Position numbers and translations under genes: made by a program. Source: Sporomusa acidovorans (GTDB lineage: Bacteria; Bacillota; Negativicutes; Sporomusales; Sporomusaceae). From it: a DNA stretch of 64,000 nt. The DNA is taken from the NCBI RefSeq assembly GCF_002257695.2, contig NZ_CP155571.1; one strand, 5' to 3'. A model generated the notes under the pieces. It was not told the DNA's origin. It did no database searches and worked only from the letters and a program-made list of their open reading frames with translations. Below, piece after piece: positions 44,731-53,407 of this stretch. How positions within the stretch are numbered: position 1 is the stretch's first letter; each line of letters begins with the position of its first letter.

Positions 44731-46326
44731 TTGCTTAGAATCAGTAATTTTCGTGTACCGTTAACCGATGATACGCCACTCAGGCTACTGGCGGCCAAGC
44801 GGTTAAAACTGGCGGCCGATGCCATACGGCAAGTGGCTATTGTCCGGCAGGCGGTCGATGCCCGCCGGAAGAATCATATTACTTTTGTCTATACGCTGGA
44901 GGTCACGGCGGCGGTCCCGGACGGTCAGGTATTGTCCCGGCTCCGAGGGGATAAGGATGTTGTCCGGGCAATCCCTGCTGCCGGGGAAAATATTCAGTTT
45001 GGCCAAAAACATCTGACAAATCCGCCGGTTGTGGTAGGTGCGGGACCGGCAGGCCTGTTTGCCGCCTATGTGCTTGCCCAATACGGCTTTAAACCGCTGT
45101 TAATTGAACGCGGGCGGGACGTGGAGCGGCGAGACCGGGATATTGCCGATTTCTGGCGTACAGGTAAATTGGATGAACAAAGTAATGTCCAGTTCGGCGA
45201 GGGTGGGGCGGGGACATTTTCCGATGGCAAGCTTACCACCCGGGTCACTGATCCCCGGATGGCCCAGATTCTTGCTATTATGGTAGCTGCCGGTGCACCG
45301 CCGGAAATCAAGTATCTTCATAAACCGCATATTGGCACAGACAAACTGCGGCAAGTCGTAAGAAATATTCGCAAAAAAATAATTGAGCTGGGCGGTCAGG
45401 TTGAATTCGAGGCCAAAATGACAGGCATCGCCAGGAAAGATGGCCGTTTGACCGGCATCACCATCAATGATAATCGATTTTTGCCATGTGACGCCTTATT
45501 TTTGGCCATTGGCCACAGCGCGCGTGATACCTATCAAATGCTTTTTCAGGCCGACATCGCGATGGAGGCCAAACCGTTTGCGATCGGTGTGCGCATTGAG
45601 CATCCCCAGGAACTCATTGATACGGCTCAATACGGCGCCGCCGCCGGCCACCCCAAACTGGGGGCTGCTGACTATGCCCTGGTCTATCAAGACAAGGCGA
45701 CAGGCCGGGCGGCCTATTCTTTCTGCATGTGCCCCGGCGGGCTGGTCGTAGCGGCCGCTTCGGAAGCCGGCGGCGTAGTAACCAATGGGATGAGTTTGTT
45801 TAAGCGCGACTCCGCCATTGCCAACAGCGCGCTGGCGGTGACGGTTAACCCTGCTGATTTCGGCCCCGGGGTACTTGCCGGGATTGAATTTCAGCGACGC
45901 TATGAACGGTTGGCGTATGCCCTGGGTGGTCATAGCTATACGGCCCCGGCCCAGACAGTCGGCGATTTTTTGACAGGCAAAAGCGGCAGCCGCAGCTATC
46001 TTGTCCAGCCTAGTTACCGACCCGGCGTAACGCCTGCCGACCTGCATGGATGTTTGCCGGACTTTGTTGCAGGGACTTTGGCCAGGGCTTTGCCGGATTT
46101 TGGGCGAAAGATTCGCGGTTTTGATCATCCGGGAGCCGGGCTTACCGGTGTCGAAACCAGAACGTCAGCCCCTGTCCGCCTGCTGCGCGGCCAGGATTTT
46201 GCGTCAGTGAACACGGCCGGGCTTTATCCGATTGGGGAGGGTGCCGGTTATGCCGGGGGTATTATGAGTGCCGCCCTGGATGGGATGAATGCGGTCATCC
46301 GATTTTTTGGCGAATATAAGGCATGA
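44731..46326 (+). CDS. NAD(P)/FAD-dependent dehydrogenase of unknown substrate
   Basis: This 531-residue flavoprotein has an N-terminal extension of about 95 residues, then the FAD-binding GAGPAGLFAAYVLAQYGF, GEGGAGTFSDGKLTTR and the C-terminal PIGEGAGYAGGIMSAALDG. It belongs to the group of uncharacterised FAD proteins sometimes called COG2509; genes of this group often lie by glmM. The start is TTG 44731 after AAAGGAGTAGG. Substrate and role are unknown. Confidence 0.85.
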   Translation: MLRISNFRVPLTDDTPLRLLAAKRLKLAADAIRQVAIVRQAVDARRKNHITFVYTLEVTAAVPDGQVLSRLRGDKDVVRAIPAAGENIQFGQKHLTNPPVVVGAGPAGLFAAYVLAQYGFKPLLIERGRDVERRDRDIADFWRTGKLDEQSNVQFGEGGAGTFSDGKLTTRVTDPRMAQILAIMVAAGAPPEIKYLHKPHIGTDKLRQVVRNIRKKIIELGGQVEFEAKMTGIARKDGRLTGITINDNRFLPCDALFLAIGHSARDTYQMLFQADIAMEAKPFAIGVRIEHPQELIDTAQYGAAAGHPKLGAADYALVYQDKATGRAAYSFCMCPGGLVVAAASEAGGVVTNGMSLFKRDSAIANSALAVTVNPADFGPGVLAGIEFQRRYERLAYALGGHSYTAPAQTVGDFLTGKSGSRSYLVQPSYRPGVTPADLHGCLPDFVAGTLARALPDFGRKIRGFDHPGAGLTGVETRTSAPVRLLRGQDFASVNTAGLYPIGEGAGYAGGIMSAALDGMNAVIRFFGEYKA

Positions 46327-46371
46327 TTTCGCACTGCTTACACTAAGAAACCGAAGGGAGTATCAACATAT

Positions 46372-47712
46372 ATGACACGATTGTTTGGAACAGACGGCGT
46401 ACGCGGGTTGGCTAATGCTGAACTGACTCCTGAACTGGCTTTTAAAATGGGCCGGGCAGCAACCTACTATTTTGGTAAAGAACATAAACGCCCGGTTTTT
46501 TATATTGGACGCGATACCCGTATTTCCGGGCATATGCTGGAAGCAGCGCTGGCGGCCGGTATTTGTTCAGCCGGTGGGGAAGCCGCTTTACTTGGGGTGA
46601 TTCCCACGCCCGCAGTAGCTTATCTAACCAGGCGGTATGGAGCGCAAGCCGGTGTCGTTATTTCGGCGTCCCACAATCCTTTTCCCGATAACGGCATTAA
46701 ATTCTTCGCAGGCACCGGCTATAAGCTGCCGGATGCCGTCGAAGACGAACTGGAAAAACTCATTACAGCCGACAAGGATACCATGCCCTGGCCAACCGCC
46801 GACGGTGTCGGCCTTATTACCTACAAGCATGATTTATGGCATGAATATGTAAAATACGCTCTGGAAACGGTTGATGCTTCCTTAGAAGGGTTAAAAGTGA
46901 TAGTAGACTGTGCCAACGGTGCCGCCTATGAAGCAGCTCCCGCAGCCCTGCGGGAATTGGGGGCGGAGGTTGTCGTCATCAATGATAAACCTGATGGCAT
47001 CAATATTAACGCCAACTGCGGATCTACTCACCTGGAACAGTTGCAGGCGGCCGTCGTTCACCATAAAGCTGACTTTGGGCTGGCTCATGACGGGGATGCC
47101 GACCGCTGCCTGGCTGTTGACGAAACAGGCGAACCCATTGACGGCGATCAGATCATGCTCATCTGTGCCTTGGAAATGCTCCGGCAAAATACGCTGCCTG
47201 ACAAAACTCTGGTGGCCACGGTGATGAGCAATCTTGGCCTGCATCAGGCTATGAAAAATGCCGGCGGCAAGGTGCTTGTTACCCCCGTAGGCGACCGCTA
47301 CGTACTGGAAGCCATGCTCAAACATAAGCTGGTACTAGGCGGCGAACAATCAGGCCATATCATATTTAGCCAGCACAGCACTACCGGCGACGGTCTGATT
47401 ACAGCCCTGAAGCTTGCTGCCGCCTTAAAACAGAGTGGCCAAAAAATGTCGCAACTGGCAAAGGTCATGACCAGATTTCCGCAGCTATTGGTAAATATTC
47501 GCGTTAAGAGTAAACAGGGCTGGGAGAATAACCCTAAGATAATAGCCGCCATCAAAGCCGGTGAAGCCGAACTTGGGGATAATGGCCGGATTCTGGTGCG
47601 GCCTTCCGGGACAGAGCCGCTTATCCGGGTAATGGCGGAAGGACCGGTATTATCTGATCTGGAGCGGATTGTCGCGGCCATTGCCGAGGTCATTAAACGG
47701 GAGCAGTCATAA
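46372..47712 (+). CDS. glmM: Phosphoglucosamine mutase
   Basis: It converts glucosamine-6-phosphate to glucosamine-1-phosphate for cell-wall precursors. It has 446 residues. The phosphoserine is Ser100 in VVISASHNPFPDNG. DGDADRCLAVDE holds the metal and GGEQSGHII and the phosphate-binding RPSGTEPLIRV are intact. The last base of its stop codon is the first base of the IS target duplication, so the insertion left the gene whole. Confidence 0.97.
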   Translation: MTRLFGTDGVRGLANAELTPELAFKMGRAATYYFGKEHKRPVFYIGRDTRISGHMLEAALAAGICSAGGEAALLGVIPTPAVAYLTRRYGAQAGVVISASHNPFPDNGIKFFAGTGYKLPDAVEDELEKLITADKDTMPWPTADGVGLITYKHDLWHEYVKYALETVDASLEGLKVIVDCANGAAYEAAPAALRELGAEVVVINDKPDGININANCGSTHLEQLQAAVVHHKADFGLAHDGDADRCLAVDETGEPIDGDQIMLICALEMLRQNTLPDKTLVATVMSNLGLHQAMKNAGGKVLVTPVGDRYVLEAMLKHKLVLGGEQSGHIIFSQHSTTGDGLITALKLAAALKQSGQKMSQLAKVMTRFPQLLVNIRVKSKQGWENNPKIIAAIKAGEAELGDNGRILVRPSGTEPLIRVMAEGPVLSDLERIVAAIAEVIKREQS

Positions 47713-47721
47713 TCAGTACGT
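47712..47721 (+). repeat. Target-site duplication, left copy
   Basis: ATCAGTACGT, identical to 48945-48954, directly flanks the insertion sequence. Confidence 0.9.
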
Positions 47722-48944
47722 CAGGGCATGTTCATGAAAAAAGGCAGGGATTAAAAAGGACTTTGTCCATATAGTCAGGGTCTAGCGAGCAACGATAGCG
47801 CTTGCGCTGAATAGAGGCATTATAATCAGATTCTAACTTCAACAAATTTGCCGACAGTCTCCTCAATTGTGATAAATTTGCCGCCTCGATATTCATTCGC
47901 GTCTGCCACTGATCTTCTCGAAACCCAACGTCCAACACCCAGTGTAAATTATTTTTCAATTCCCCAGTGCGACCGGGAAGCTTGGGCAATTTCTTCGATA
48001 GTGCCTTTCATACTCGTAATATACAAACGAATTTCTGCCTCTGCTTTTTTGCCGCTTTTTACGTCTGTTCTGCGGCTTTCCGTCAACAATAACCCACTTA
48101 ATCCCAACCATTCCTTTTTGTCGCTAAACCATTCTAAATTCCGGAACAAGTAGTAGTTTCGTTCCTCAATGCGCCCATGACTTTTCTCCATAGTTCGGTA
48201 TATCTCATATTCGTCTTTACCGCGTGGCTCCTGTATGGTTGATTGTGCATATTCCATGAATTCTTGATACATGGTGCCTTGATTGCCCTTTAATCCGATC
48301 AGATAATCCGCTTTCTTTTCTTTTACAATTTTTTTCACAATGTCTTTTTGGCAGCCCATGGCATCCATCGTGATGACAGCTCCTTTTAGATCAAGAAGGT
48401 CTAACAATTCGGGAATAGCAGTAATTTCATTGCTTTTATCATGGGTTTTTACTTGAGCCAACGAAAGCTTATTTTCGTTGCACCATGCACCAACCATATA
48501 CACTAAGCCTTTTGTGGTATGTACCGGCAATCGCTTTTCCATCAATAGCCACTATTCGTCCTTTACTTATGGATTCCACACTAGCCATAATTTGCGTAAA
48601 GGCCACGGCGAATGCTTTGGGTGAAATCAGTTGCAGCACTCTGGCAAAGGTTAAACGGCTTGGTATACCGTTTTCCAAAGAAAGGATCGTATTAAGCCAT
48701 TGCTTTCGGCTAACCGCGAAATCATAGATTTCTAGCGCACTGTTAGCATTACAGGTTACTGCAAATAAACAGATGAGTAATATGTCCGATAGCTTATGTT
48801 TAATCTTCCATGCCTGTCGTGGATCTGACACTTTTTCTAATATCGCAATGAGATTTTCCATCTTCTTCACCTCATTGCCTTATATTTTCTATTTCTCTCT
48901 TTTTTCCTCTTTTTTTATAACTTATTTTTCATGAACATCCCCTG
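47722..48944 (-). mobile_element. ISAs1-family-like insertion sequence, 1223 bp
   Basis: The ends CAGGGCATGTTCATGAAAAA (47722-47741) and the complement of 48925-48944 match at 19 of 20 positions. A perfect 10-bp direct repeat flanks the element. The family is judged from the transposase (IVAIDGKAIAG, ITMDAMGCQKDI, LHWVLDVGFREDQ) and the long target duplication. The transposase is on the minus strand and is broken. The element separates glmM from the glmS promoter. Confidence 0.9.
47732..48861 (-). pseudogene. Frameshifted ISAs1-type transposase
   Basis: Three consecutive minus-strand frames together give a full-length DDE transposase. Frame one runs from ATG 48861 (MENLIAILEKVSDPRQAWKI) to about 48508 at IDGKAIAGTYHK. 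Frame two continues at KGLVYMVGAWCNENKLSLAQ to SHWGIEK near 47960. Frame three finishes with NNLHWVLDVGFREDQWQTRM. Both joins fall in runs of A (four and five A on the coding strand), each consistent with one extra A. The element is probably not self-mobile. Confidence 0.88.
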
Positions 48945-48954
48945 ATCAGTACGT
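48945..48954 (+). repeat. Target-site duplication, right copy
   Basis: ATCAGTACGT, identical to 47712-47721. The glmS promoter begins ten bases further on. Confidence 0.9.
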
Positions 48955-48963
48955 AAACGGTTA

Positions 48964-48992
48964 TTGACCAATGGGGTAAACTATATTACAAT
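48964..48992 (+). promoter_or_regulatory. Promoter for glmS
   Basis: TTGACC at 48964-48969 and TACAAT at 48987-48992 are 17 bases apart. It lies downstream of the insertion, so glmS can be transcribed independently of glmM. Confidence 0.75.
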
Positions 48993-49008
48993 AAGATAGA
49001 ATATAGCG

Positions 49009-49032
49009 AAGGAGCACTAAATAGTGCTCCTT
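49009..49032 (+). promoter_or_regulatory. Hairpin at the 5' end of the glmS leader
   Basis: AAGGAGCACT at 49009-49018 pairs perfectly with AGTGCTCCTT at 49023-49032, four-base loop. It begins about ten bases after the predicted transcription start. It could stabilise the 5' end or attenuate. A second, smaller stem pairs TATCCGG 49050-49056 with CCGGATA 49074-49080. Confidence 0.55.
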
Positions 49033-49204
49033 TGCATATGTATAGTTATTATCCGGAGAAAAAGTACGTCTCACCGGATAGAATAGCTATATATCCCTTA
49101 AAGGTATAGCTGCTGCCGGCGGCCTATAGCTTTCGGCCCAGCTAATGAATTAGGAAGAAGGTGAGAATGACAGAGCTAAGGATAAGAATAAGGATTGCGA
49201 CAAA

Positions 49205-49370
49205 AACTAAACCAAAAGCGCTGGTGCTTGGAAATTGGTTCCAAGCAGACGAGGTAGAGGTTCATCGAGCAGTCAGCGGATGCCTCTCGGCGGTTGCCGT
49301 CGTGAGCTTGCCGACAAATCCGCAGGGTGATCTGCGGCACAAAACGGCAGCGTGCAACAAAATCCATATC
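49205..49370 (+). ncRNA. glmS_ribozyme: glmS ribozyme/riboswitch
   Basis: The leader before glmS shows the conserved blocks of the self-cleaving glmS ribozyme in order: the cleavage-site A/GCGC (predicted cut between 49217 and 49218), GACGAGG near 49249, GGTTCATCGA, GCGGATGCCTCTCGGCGG and AGGGTGA near 49324, then CACAAAAC. In this class glucosamine-6-phosphate acts as cofactor for cleavage, after which the mRNA is degraded. About 60 bases separate its end from the glmS start. A 75-codon open frame across it is spurious. Confidence 0.95.
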
Positions 49371-49430
49371 GCCTACAGGCGATGACAATTTCGTGATACT
49401 TGGTATTGACATTTTAGGAGGATTATATAT

Positions 49431-51260
49431 ATGTGTGGTATTGTAGGCTATATTGGTCCCGATCAGGCTGCTCCCTTTTTATTGGAAGGAATGAGCAAAC
49501 TTGAATACCGGGGTTATGATTCGGCGGGCATCGCTGTCTTTGACGGCAACAGTATACATGTAGAAAAAAGTGTTGGCCGACTGAATATACTTGCCAAAAA
49601 AGTTGAAATTAGTCCGCTGGCAGGTCATGTTGGCATTGGCCACACCCGCTGGGCAACACATGGCCGTCCCTCTGACGCCAACTCTCATCCGCATACCGAT
49701 TGTACCGGCAAGTTTGTTGTTGTGCATAACGGCATTATTGAAAACTATATGCACCTCAAGGAAAAACTGCTGGCTAAAGGCCATAAATTTACCTCGGAAA
49801 CCGATACGGAAGTGATCGCTCATCTGCTGGAAGAATACTACCAGGGAGATTTTGAGGCGACTGTTAAAAAAGTTCTGGAAAATATTGAAGGCTCCTATGC
49901 CCTGGTTTTTATGTGCCAGGATGAGCCGGATAAACTAATTTGCACCAAACAAGACAATCCATTGGTTATCGGCCTTGGTGAAGGGGAGAACTTTATTGCC
50001 TCCGATATTCCCGCCATCATTAACCGGACGCGCAGAACGTATATCCTGAGTGATGGTGAAATGGCCATTGTCACTAAGGACTCCGTGTGGGTGACAAACC
50101 GGCAGGGGGTACCGCTCACTAAAAAAGTATTTGAGGTTAACTGGGATGCGGAAGCGGCTGAAAGAGGCGGCTATGAGCATTTCATGATCAAAGAAATTTA
50201 CGAGCAGCCTAAGGCTGTCCGGGAAACCATGACCGGACGGATCGCCAAGGATGACAATGGTATAAACTTTGAGGAACTGCAATGGCTTAAGGAAGATGTC
50301 ACAGCCATTAAAAAGATCGCTGTTGTTGCCTGCGGCACGGCCTATCATGCCGGAATCGTCGGCAAATATCTGATCGAAAACCTGGCCCGCATTCCGGTAG
50401 AAGTCGATGTGGCTTCCGAATTCCGGTATCGTTCACCGCTTATTGACGATCAGACGTTAACGCTTATAATCAGCCAGTCTGGCGAAACACTGGATACACT
50501 GGCCGCATTAAAGGAAGCTAAAAAATTGGGATCGCGCGTACTTGCCGTTACCAATGTGGTCGGTTCCTCTATCGCCCGCGAGGCTGATCAGGTTATCTAT
50601 ACCTGGGCCGGTCCGGAGATCGCGGTAGCTTCAACCAAGGCATATACCACCCAGCTTATTATTATGGCTATGCTGGCCATTTATATGGGATCGCTCAAGG
50701 GCACGCTGCCCCAGGCCAGAGCCCGCGAACTTTGCCAGGAACTGCGCAACTTGCCGAGTCAAGTCCATGAATTGCTGGAAGACGTTGAACCCATTAAAAC
50801 CTTTGCCCAGAAATACGGCTTTAACGAAGACGTATTCTTCCTTGGCCGTTCCCTGGACTATGCCGTAGCCCTCGAAGGTTCTCTCAAACTCAAAGAAATT
50901 TCCTATATTCATGCCGAAGCATACGCCGCCGGCGAACTCAAACACGGTACCCTGGCACTGATCATCGAGGGAGTGCCGGTCATCGCCTTAGCTACCCAAA
51001 AAGATGTTTATGACAAAATGCTCAGCAATATCAAGGAAGTGAAAGCCCGGGATGCCGTTGTCATCGGGATTGGGCTCAAAGGCGACAAAGAGATTGAAAA
51101 ACATGTTGACCATACCATCTATATTCCGGCAACGGATAAATTCCTGACACCCATTCTCTCCGTCATACCACTGCAATTACTGGCTTACTATGCTGCGGTA
51201 ACGCGTGGCTGCGACGTGGATAAACCGAGAAATTTGGCCAAAAGCGTGACAGTGGAATAA
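49431..51260 (+). CDS. glmS: Glutamine-fructose-6-phosphate aminotransferase
   Basis: It makes glucosamine-6-phosphate, the entry to cell-wall amino sugars. It has 609 residues: an N-terminal glutaminase domain starting MCGIVGYIG with Cys2 as nucleophile, then two SIS isomerase domains (SQSGETLDTLAALKEAKKLG in the first) and the C-terminal DKPRNLAKSVTVE. TTTTAGGAGG precedes the ATG. Control is by the ribozyme in its leader. Confidence 0.98.
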   Translation: MCGIVGYIGPDQAAPFLLEGMSKLEYRGYDSAGIAVFDGNSIHVEKSVGRLNILAKKVEISPLAGHVGIGHTRWATHGRPSDANSHPHTDCTGKFVVVHNGIIENYMHLKEKLLAKGHKFTSETDTEVIAHLLEEYYQGDFEATVKKVLENIEGSYALVFMCQDEPDKLICTKQDNPLVIGLGEGENFIASDIPAIINRTRRTYILSDGEMAIVTKDSVWVTNRQGVPLTKKVFEVNWDAEAAERGGYEHFMIKEIYEQPKAVRETMTGRIAKDDNGINFEELQWLKEDVTAIKKIAVVACGTAYHAGIVGKYLIENLARIPVEVDVASEFRYRSPLIDDQTLTLIISQSGETLDTLAALKEAKKLGSRVLAVTNVVGSSIAREADQVIYTWAGPEIAVASTKAYTTQLIIMAMLAIYMGSLKGTLPQARARELCQELRNLPSQVHELLEDVEPIKTFAQKYGFNEDVFFLGRSLDYAVALEGSLKLKEISYIHAEAYAAGELKHGTLALIIEGVPVIALATQKDVYDKMLSNIKEVKARDAVVIGIGLKGDKEIEKHVDHTIYIPATDKFLTPILSVIPLQLLAYYAAVTRGCDVDKPRNLAKSVTVE

Positions 51261-51320
51261 GAAGCTTGGAAAAGACACCACCTCAGGTTGAACTGAGTCA
51301 ATAAAAACGAAGATTGCTAA

Positions 51321-51362
51321 ATACCCTCAGTTATAGAATAAGCAAACTATAACTGGGGGTAT
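51321..51362 (+). repeat. Hairpin downstream of glmS
   Basis: ATACCCTCAGTTATAG at 51321-51336 pairs with 51347-51362 over 16 bp with one T-G pair and a ten-base loop. No T-run follows. It lies directly before a very small open frame. Confidence 0.5.
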
Positions 51363-51366
51363 TAGT

Positions 51367-51441
51367 ATGTCGGGTCAAAAGAAAACGAAACATTTTGATG
51401 GGAAGCAAAATGAGCGTCTCTTTGCTTCTCCTATCGCGTGA
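51367..51441 (+). CDS. Tiny open frame of 24 codons, unrecognised
   Basis: ATG 51367 has GGGGGT eleven bases upstream and encodes MSGQKKTKHFDGKQNERLFA and four more residues. It has no recognised family. It may be the start of a lost gene, for example a mobile-element protein, since the neighbourhood is decayed. Expression is doubtful. Confidence 0.25.
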   Translation: MSGQKKTKHFDGKQNERLFASPIA

Positions 51442-51462
51442 AAAAGATTTCCTCCACCATGG

Positions 51463-51518
51463 AAAACGCCTCAAGCAGCCGGAACTTTGTCGGTCAAGCT
51501 GCTTGAGGCGTTTTTATT
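51463..51518 (+). terminator. Strong intrinsic terminator
   Basis: AAAACGCCTCAAGCAGC at 51463-51479 pairs perfectly over 17 bp with 51498-51514 and runs into TTTTTATT. It is the first good terminator after glmS, about 200 bases downstream. Confidence 0.9.
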
Positions 51519-51561
51519 ATCGAAGATTTGCTGATTTATATACAACGTGTTAAAGATTTGT

Positions 51562-51637
51562 GCAGGCGGGTGGTGTGTTGGCAAAAGCGGAAGTCAAACG
51601 CCAGTGGTGGAGCGTTGTCAATGCACCGCCCACCTGC
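51562..51637. repeat. Inverted repeat of GC-rich arms
   Basis: GCAGGCGGGTGGTG at 51562-51575 is nearly the reverse complement of GCACCGCCCACCTGC at 51623-51637 (12 of 14). Nothing coding is seen between 51519 and 51705. It may be a small palindromic intergenic element. Confidence 0.4.
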
Positions 51638-51705
51638 GCCTGCAGTATTCTTTAAGGCGGAATATATAGATTCAATTATACCAATAATTTTAATTGACTC
51701 AAGTA

Positions 51706-51981
51706 CTAGATAAATATAATCCCAAACGGTTTCCTCTTGTTCGGACTCTCGGTAACAGACTTTTTGCCTGCCGGATGGCCAATAATCAGCGGTGCAACTA
51801 ATGCGTACTTTTCCGGAATTCCGAGTTCCTTTTTTACCATTGGGTCAGCGAATATATTATGGGCTTCCCCAATCCAGCAGCACCCGAGCCCCTCTTCCTC
51901 GGCAAGAAGATGGAGATTGCCGGCAACCATGCTGCAATCATAAATGTACCAGTAGGATTCGGTGATTAAACTGAATTCCGT
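51706..51981 (-). pseudogene. C-terminal remnant of a nitroreductase
   Basis: About 90 codons on the minus strand read ESYWYIYDCSMVAGNLHLLA then EEEGLGCCWIGEA and KELGIPEKYALVAPLIIGHP, the typical C-terminal half of FMN nitroreductases. The frame opens only after a stop at 51982-51984, and the N-terminal FMN-binding half is absent. It is a truncated relic; the small ATG frame starting at 51930 is not a credible gene. Confidence 0.75.
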
Positions 51982-52029
51982 CTAAAATAGATACCCCAAA
52001 GACCTCCGTAATGAAAAGAAGGGATAAAT

Positions 52030-52062
52030 GGTAAAAGGCGCACTCAAAATTGGCCTTTTACC
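52030..52062 (-). terminator. Hairpin at the 3' end of the mscS-like gene
   Basis: GGTAAAAGGC at 52030-52039 pairs with GCCTTTTACC at 52053-52062. On the minus strand it overlaps the stop codon. The T-run is inside the stem, so termination is moderately likely. Confidence 0.5.
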
Positions 52063-53086
52063 TCTGGACTGGAATTACTATTCCTTCCTGCTGATAACGT
52101 GCATAAATTCTTTTAATAAATTGGTGACGAATTAAGGACTGATCCGTTACGGTTTTGACTCGCAATATAACATTGAAGTTGATACCGTACTCGCCAAAAC
52201 TGCAGTATCGAACTAATGGTTGAACCCCTTTTACGCCTCCTTGGGTTTCTTCGAGGACTTCTTTGGCAACTGCGGCGGTAACTTTCTCCACATGGTCCAA
52301 ATCACTTTCATAACTGACTCCTATGGGAATAGAAATAGAACATTCCGCGAAAGGCTGCGCATAATTAGTAATTATAGAAGAAGCAATATTTTTGTTGGGT
52401 ACTACTACCATATTCTCAGTCGGAGTTTTTATTGTTGTATTGCGCCAGTTCATATCTACCACATGGCCTTCTTCGCCCGTGGAGAGTTTGATAAAATCAC
52501 CTATCTTGATTTGTTTGGACAGCAGGGTGTTGATACCGGAAAATAAATTTGCCAAAGTGTCCTGTAATGCCAAAGCGGTAGCCAAACCGCCAACGCCCAA
52601 AGCGGTAATAAGTGGTGAAATGGAAACTCCTAAGGATTCCAGCAACACCAATGCGCCGATGGCGTAAACAGTCAGGTCAATTGTTGTAACTAAGATCGAA
52701 GTAGAAGCATAATATTCAGAACTTTTCCCTAGTTTATACTTAAGATACCCAGAGGCCAGGTGGGCTACCATAAGGGTCAAGATCATAATGACAACAGAAT
52801 GGAACAAATGGTGGAGAAATTGCATCGGTCCCGGTGGAATATCCAGAAATTCCATAGCCATGTAGATACCAATGAGAATGCCTAGTAAGGTGGGTATTCC
52901 TCTAAATGTTTGCTGTAATAGGAAGTAAGAGATATTTGCTCCTTTTGCAATTATTTTGAGTATCCTAGTACATATCCACTGAAGCATGATAATACCTAGT
53001 CCCAGGCAAATAATGAAAACTACTAAATGCGTTTCAAAGCGACCGTGTATAATTTGATTTACTATTTCATTGAAAAAATTTAACAT
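52058..53086 (-). CDS. mscS: MscS-family mechanosensitive ion channel
   Basis: This is a membrane channel that releases solutes on osmotic down-shock. It has 342 residues: four or so N-terminal membrane segments, then the MscS pore and beta domain with ALVLLESLGVSISPLITALG, GLATALALQDTLANLFSGI and KIGDFIKLSTGEEGHVVDMN. The vestibule domain follows. AGGAGGAAAG precedes the ATG on the minus strand. It is a single gene; regulation cannot be seen. Confidence 0.92.
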   Translation of the reverse strand: MLNFFNEIVNQIIHGRFETHLVVFIICLGLGIIMLQWICTRILKIIAKGANISYFLLQQTFRGIPTLLGILIGIYMAMEFLDIPPGPMQFLHHLFHSVVIMILTLMVAHLASGYLKYKLGKSSEYYASTSILVTTIDLTVYAIGALVLLESLGVSISPLITALGVGGLATALALQDTLANLFSGINTLLSKQIKIGDFIKLSTGEEGHVVDMNWRNTTIKTPTENMVVVPNKNIASSIITNYAQPFAECSISIPIGVSYESDLDHVEKVTAAVAKEVLEETQGGVKGVQPLVRYCSFGEYGINFNVILRVKTVTDQSLIRHQFIKRIYARYQQEGIVIPVQR

Positions 53087-53407
53087 ACTTTCCTCCTATG
53101 ACAAAAAGTAATTATAGATACTTATTTTTAGAATTTCCTTAGAAATGGAAAAAGCCACCCCCGTAGGATGCGATTTCGAGGAAGCGCAGAGACGTCCCCA
53201 TTTGTCTCCTAGCAGGACTTAGCCATCTTCTAATAGAAAATAGTCATAACTTATTGAGGCAGTTATGGCTATTTTTATTTTTAACATTATGGTGTGTTCG
53301 TTCTATCTTTCTGGCAACGGTAGTCGTGGCGGCGAATTTTGTCAACTTATTCGCTCGTTCACAATAGTATAGCGGATTTGTTAAAGTTTGTACGAAAGGA
53401 GATTTTT
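53087..53407. other. Intergenic region between mscS and the eis-like gene
   Basis: Divergent promoters must lie here but none is clear; TTGTCA at 53339 has no well-spaced -10 partner. The region holds the palindromic AGACGTCCCCATTTGTCT near 53190-53207 and a terminator-like hairpin at 53239-53273. The source of any transcript ended by that hairpin is not evident. Confidence 0.4.
53239..53280 (+). terminator. Terminator-like hairpin upstream of the eis-like gene
   Basis: AATAGTCATAAC at 53239-53250 pairs with GTTATGGCTATT at 53262-53273 and is followed by TTTATTTTT. With no gene upstream on this strand it may end a small RNA or be an attenuator. Confidence 0.6.

Noticed and set aside
48460..48560. 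Programmed ribosomal frameshift in the transposase
   Set aside because: The needed shift is +1 at both sites, while IS elements usually use -1 at A-runs; two such events and the short runs point to mutation or sequencing error.
49161..49385. 74-residue open frame upstream of glmS
   Set aside because: It runs through the conserved blocks of the glmS ribozyme and is not a protein gene.
53110..53240. Riboswitch (c-di-GMP or c-di-AMP type) before mscS or the eis-like gene
   Set aside because: The region has palindromic AGACGTCCCC...GTCT and a terminator-like hairpin but none of the conserved blocks of those classes.
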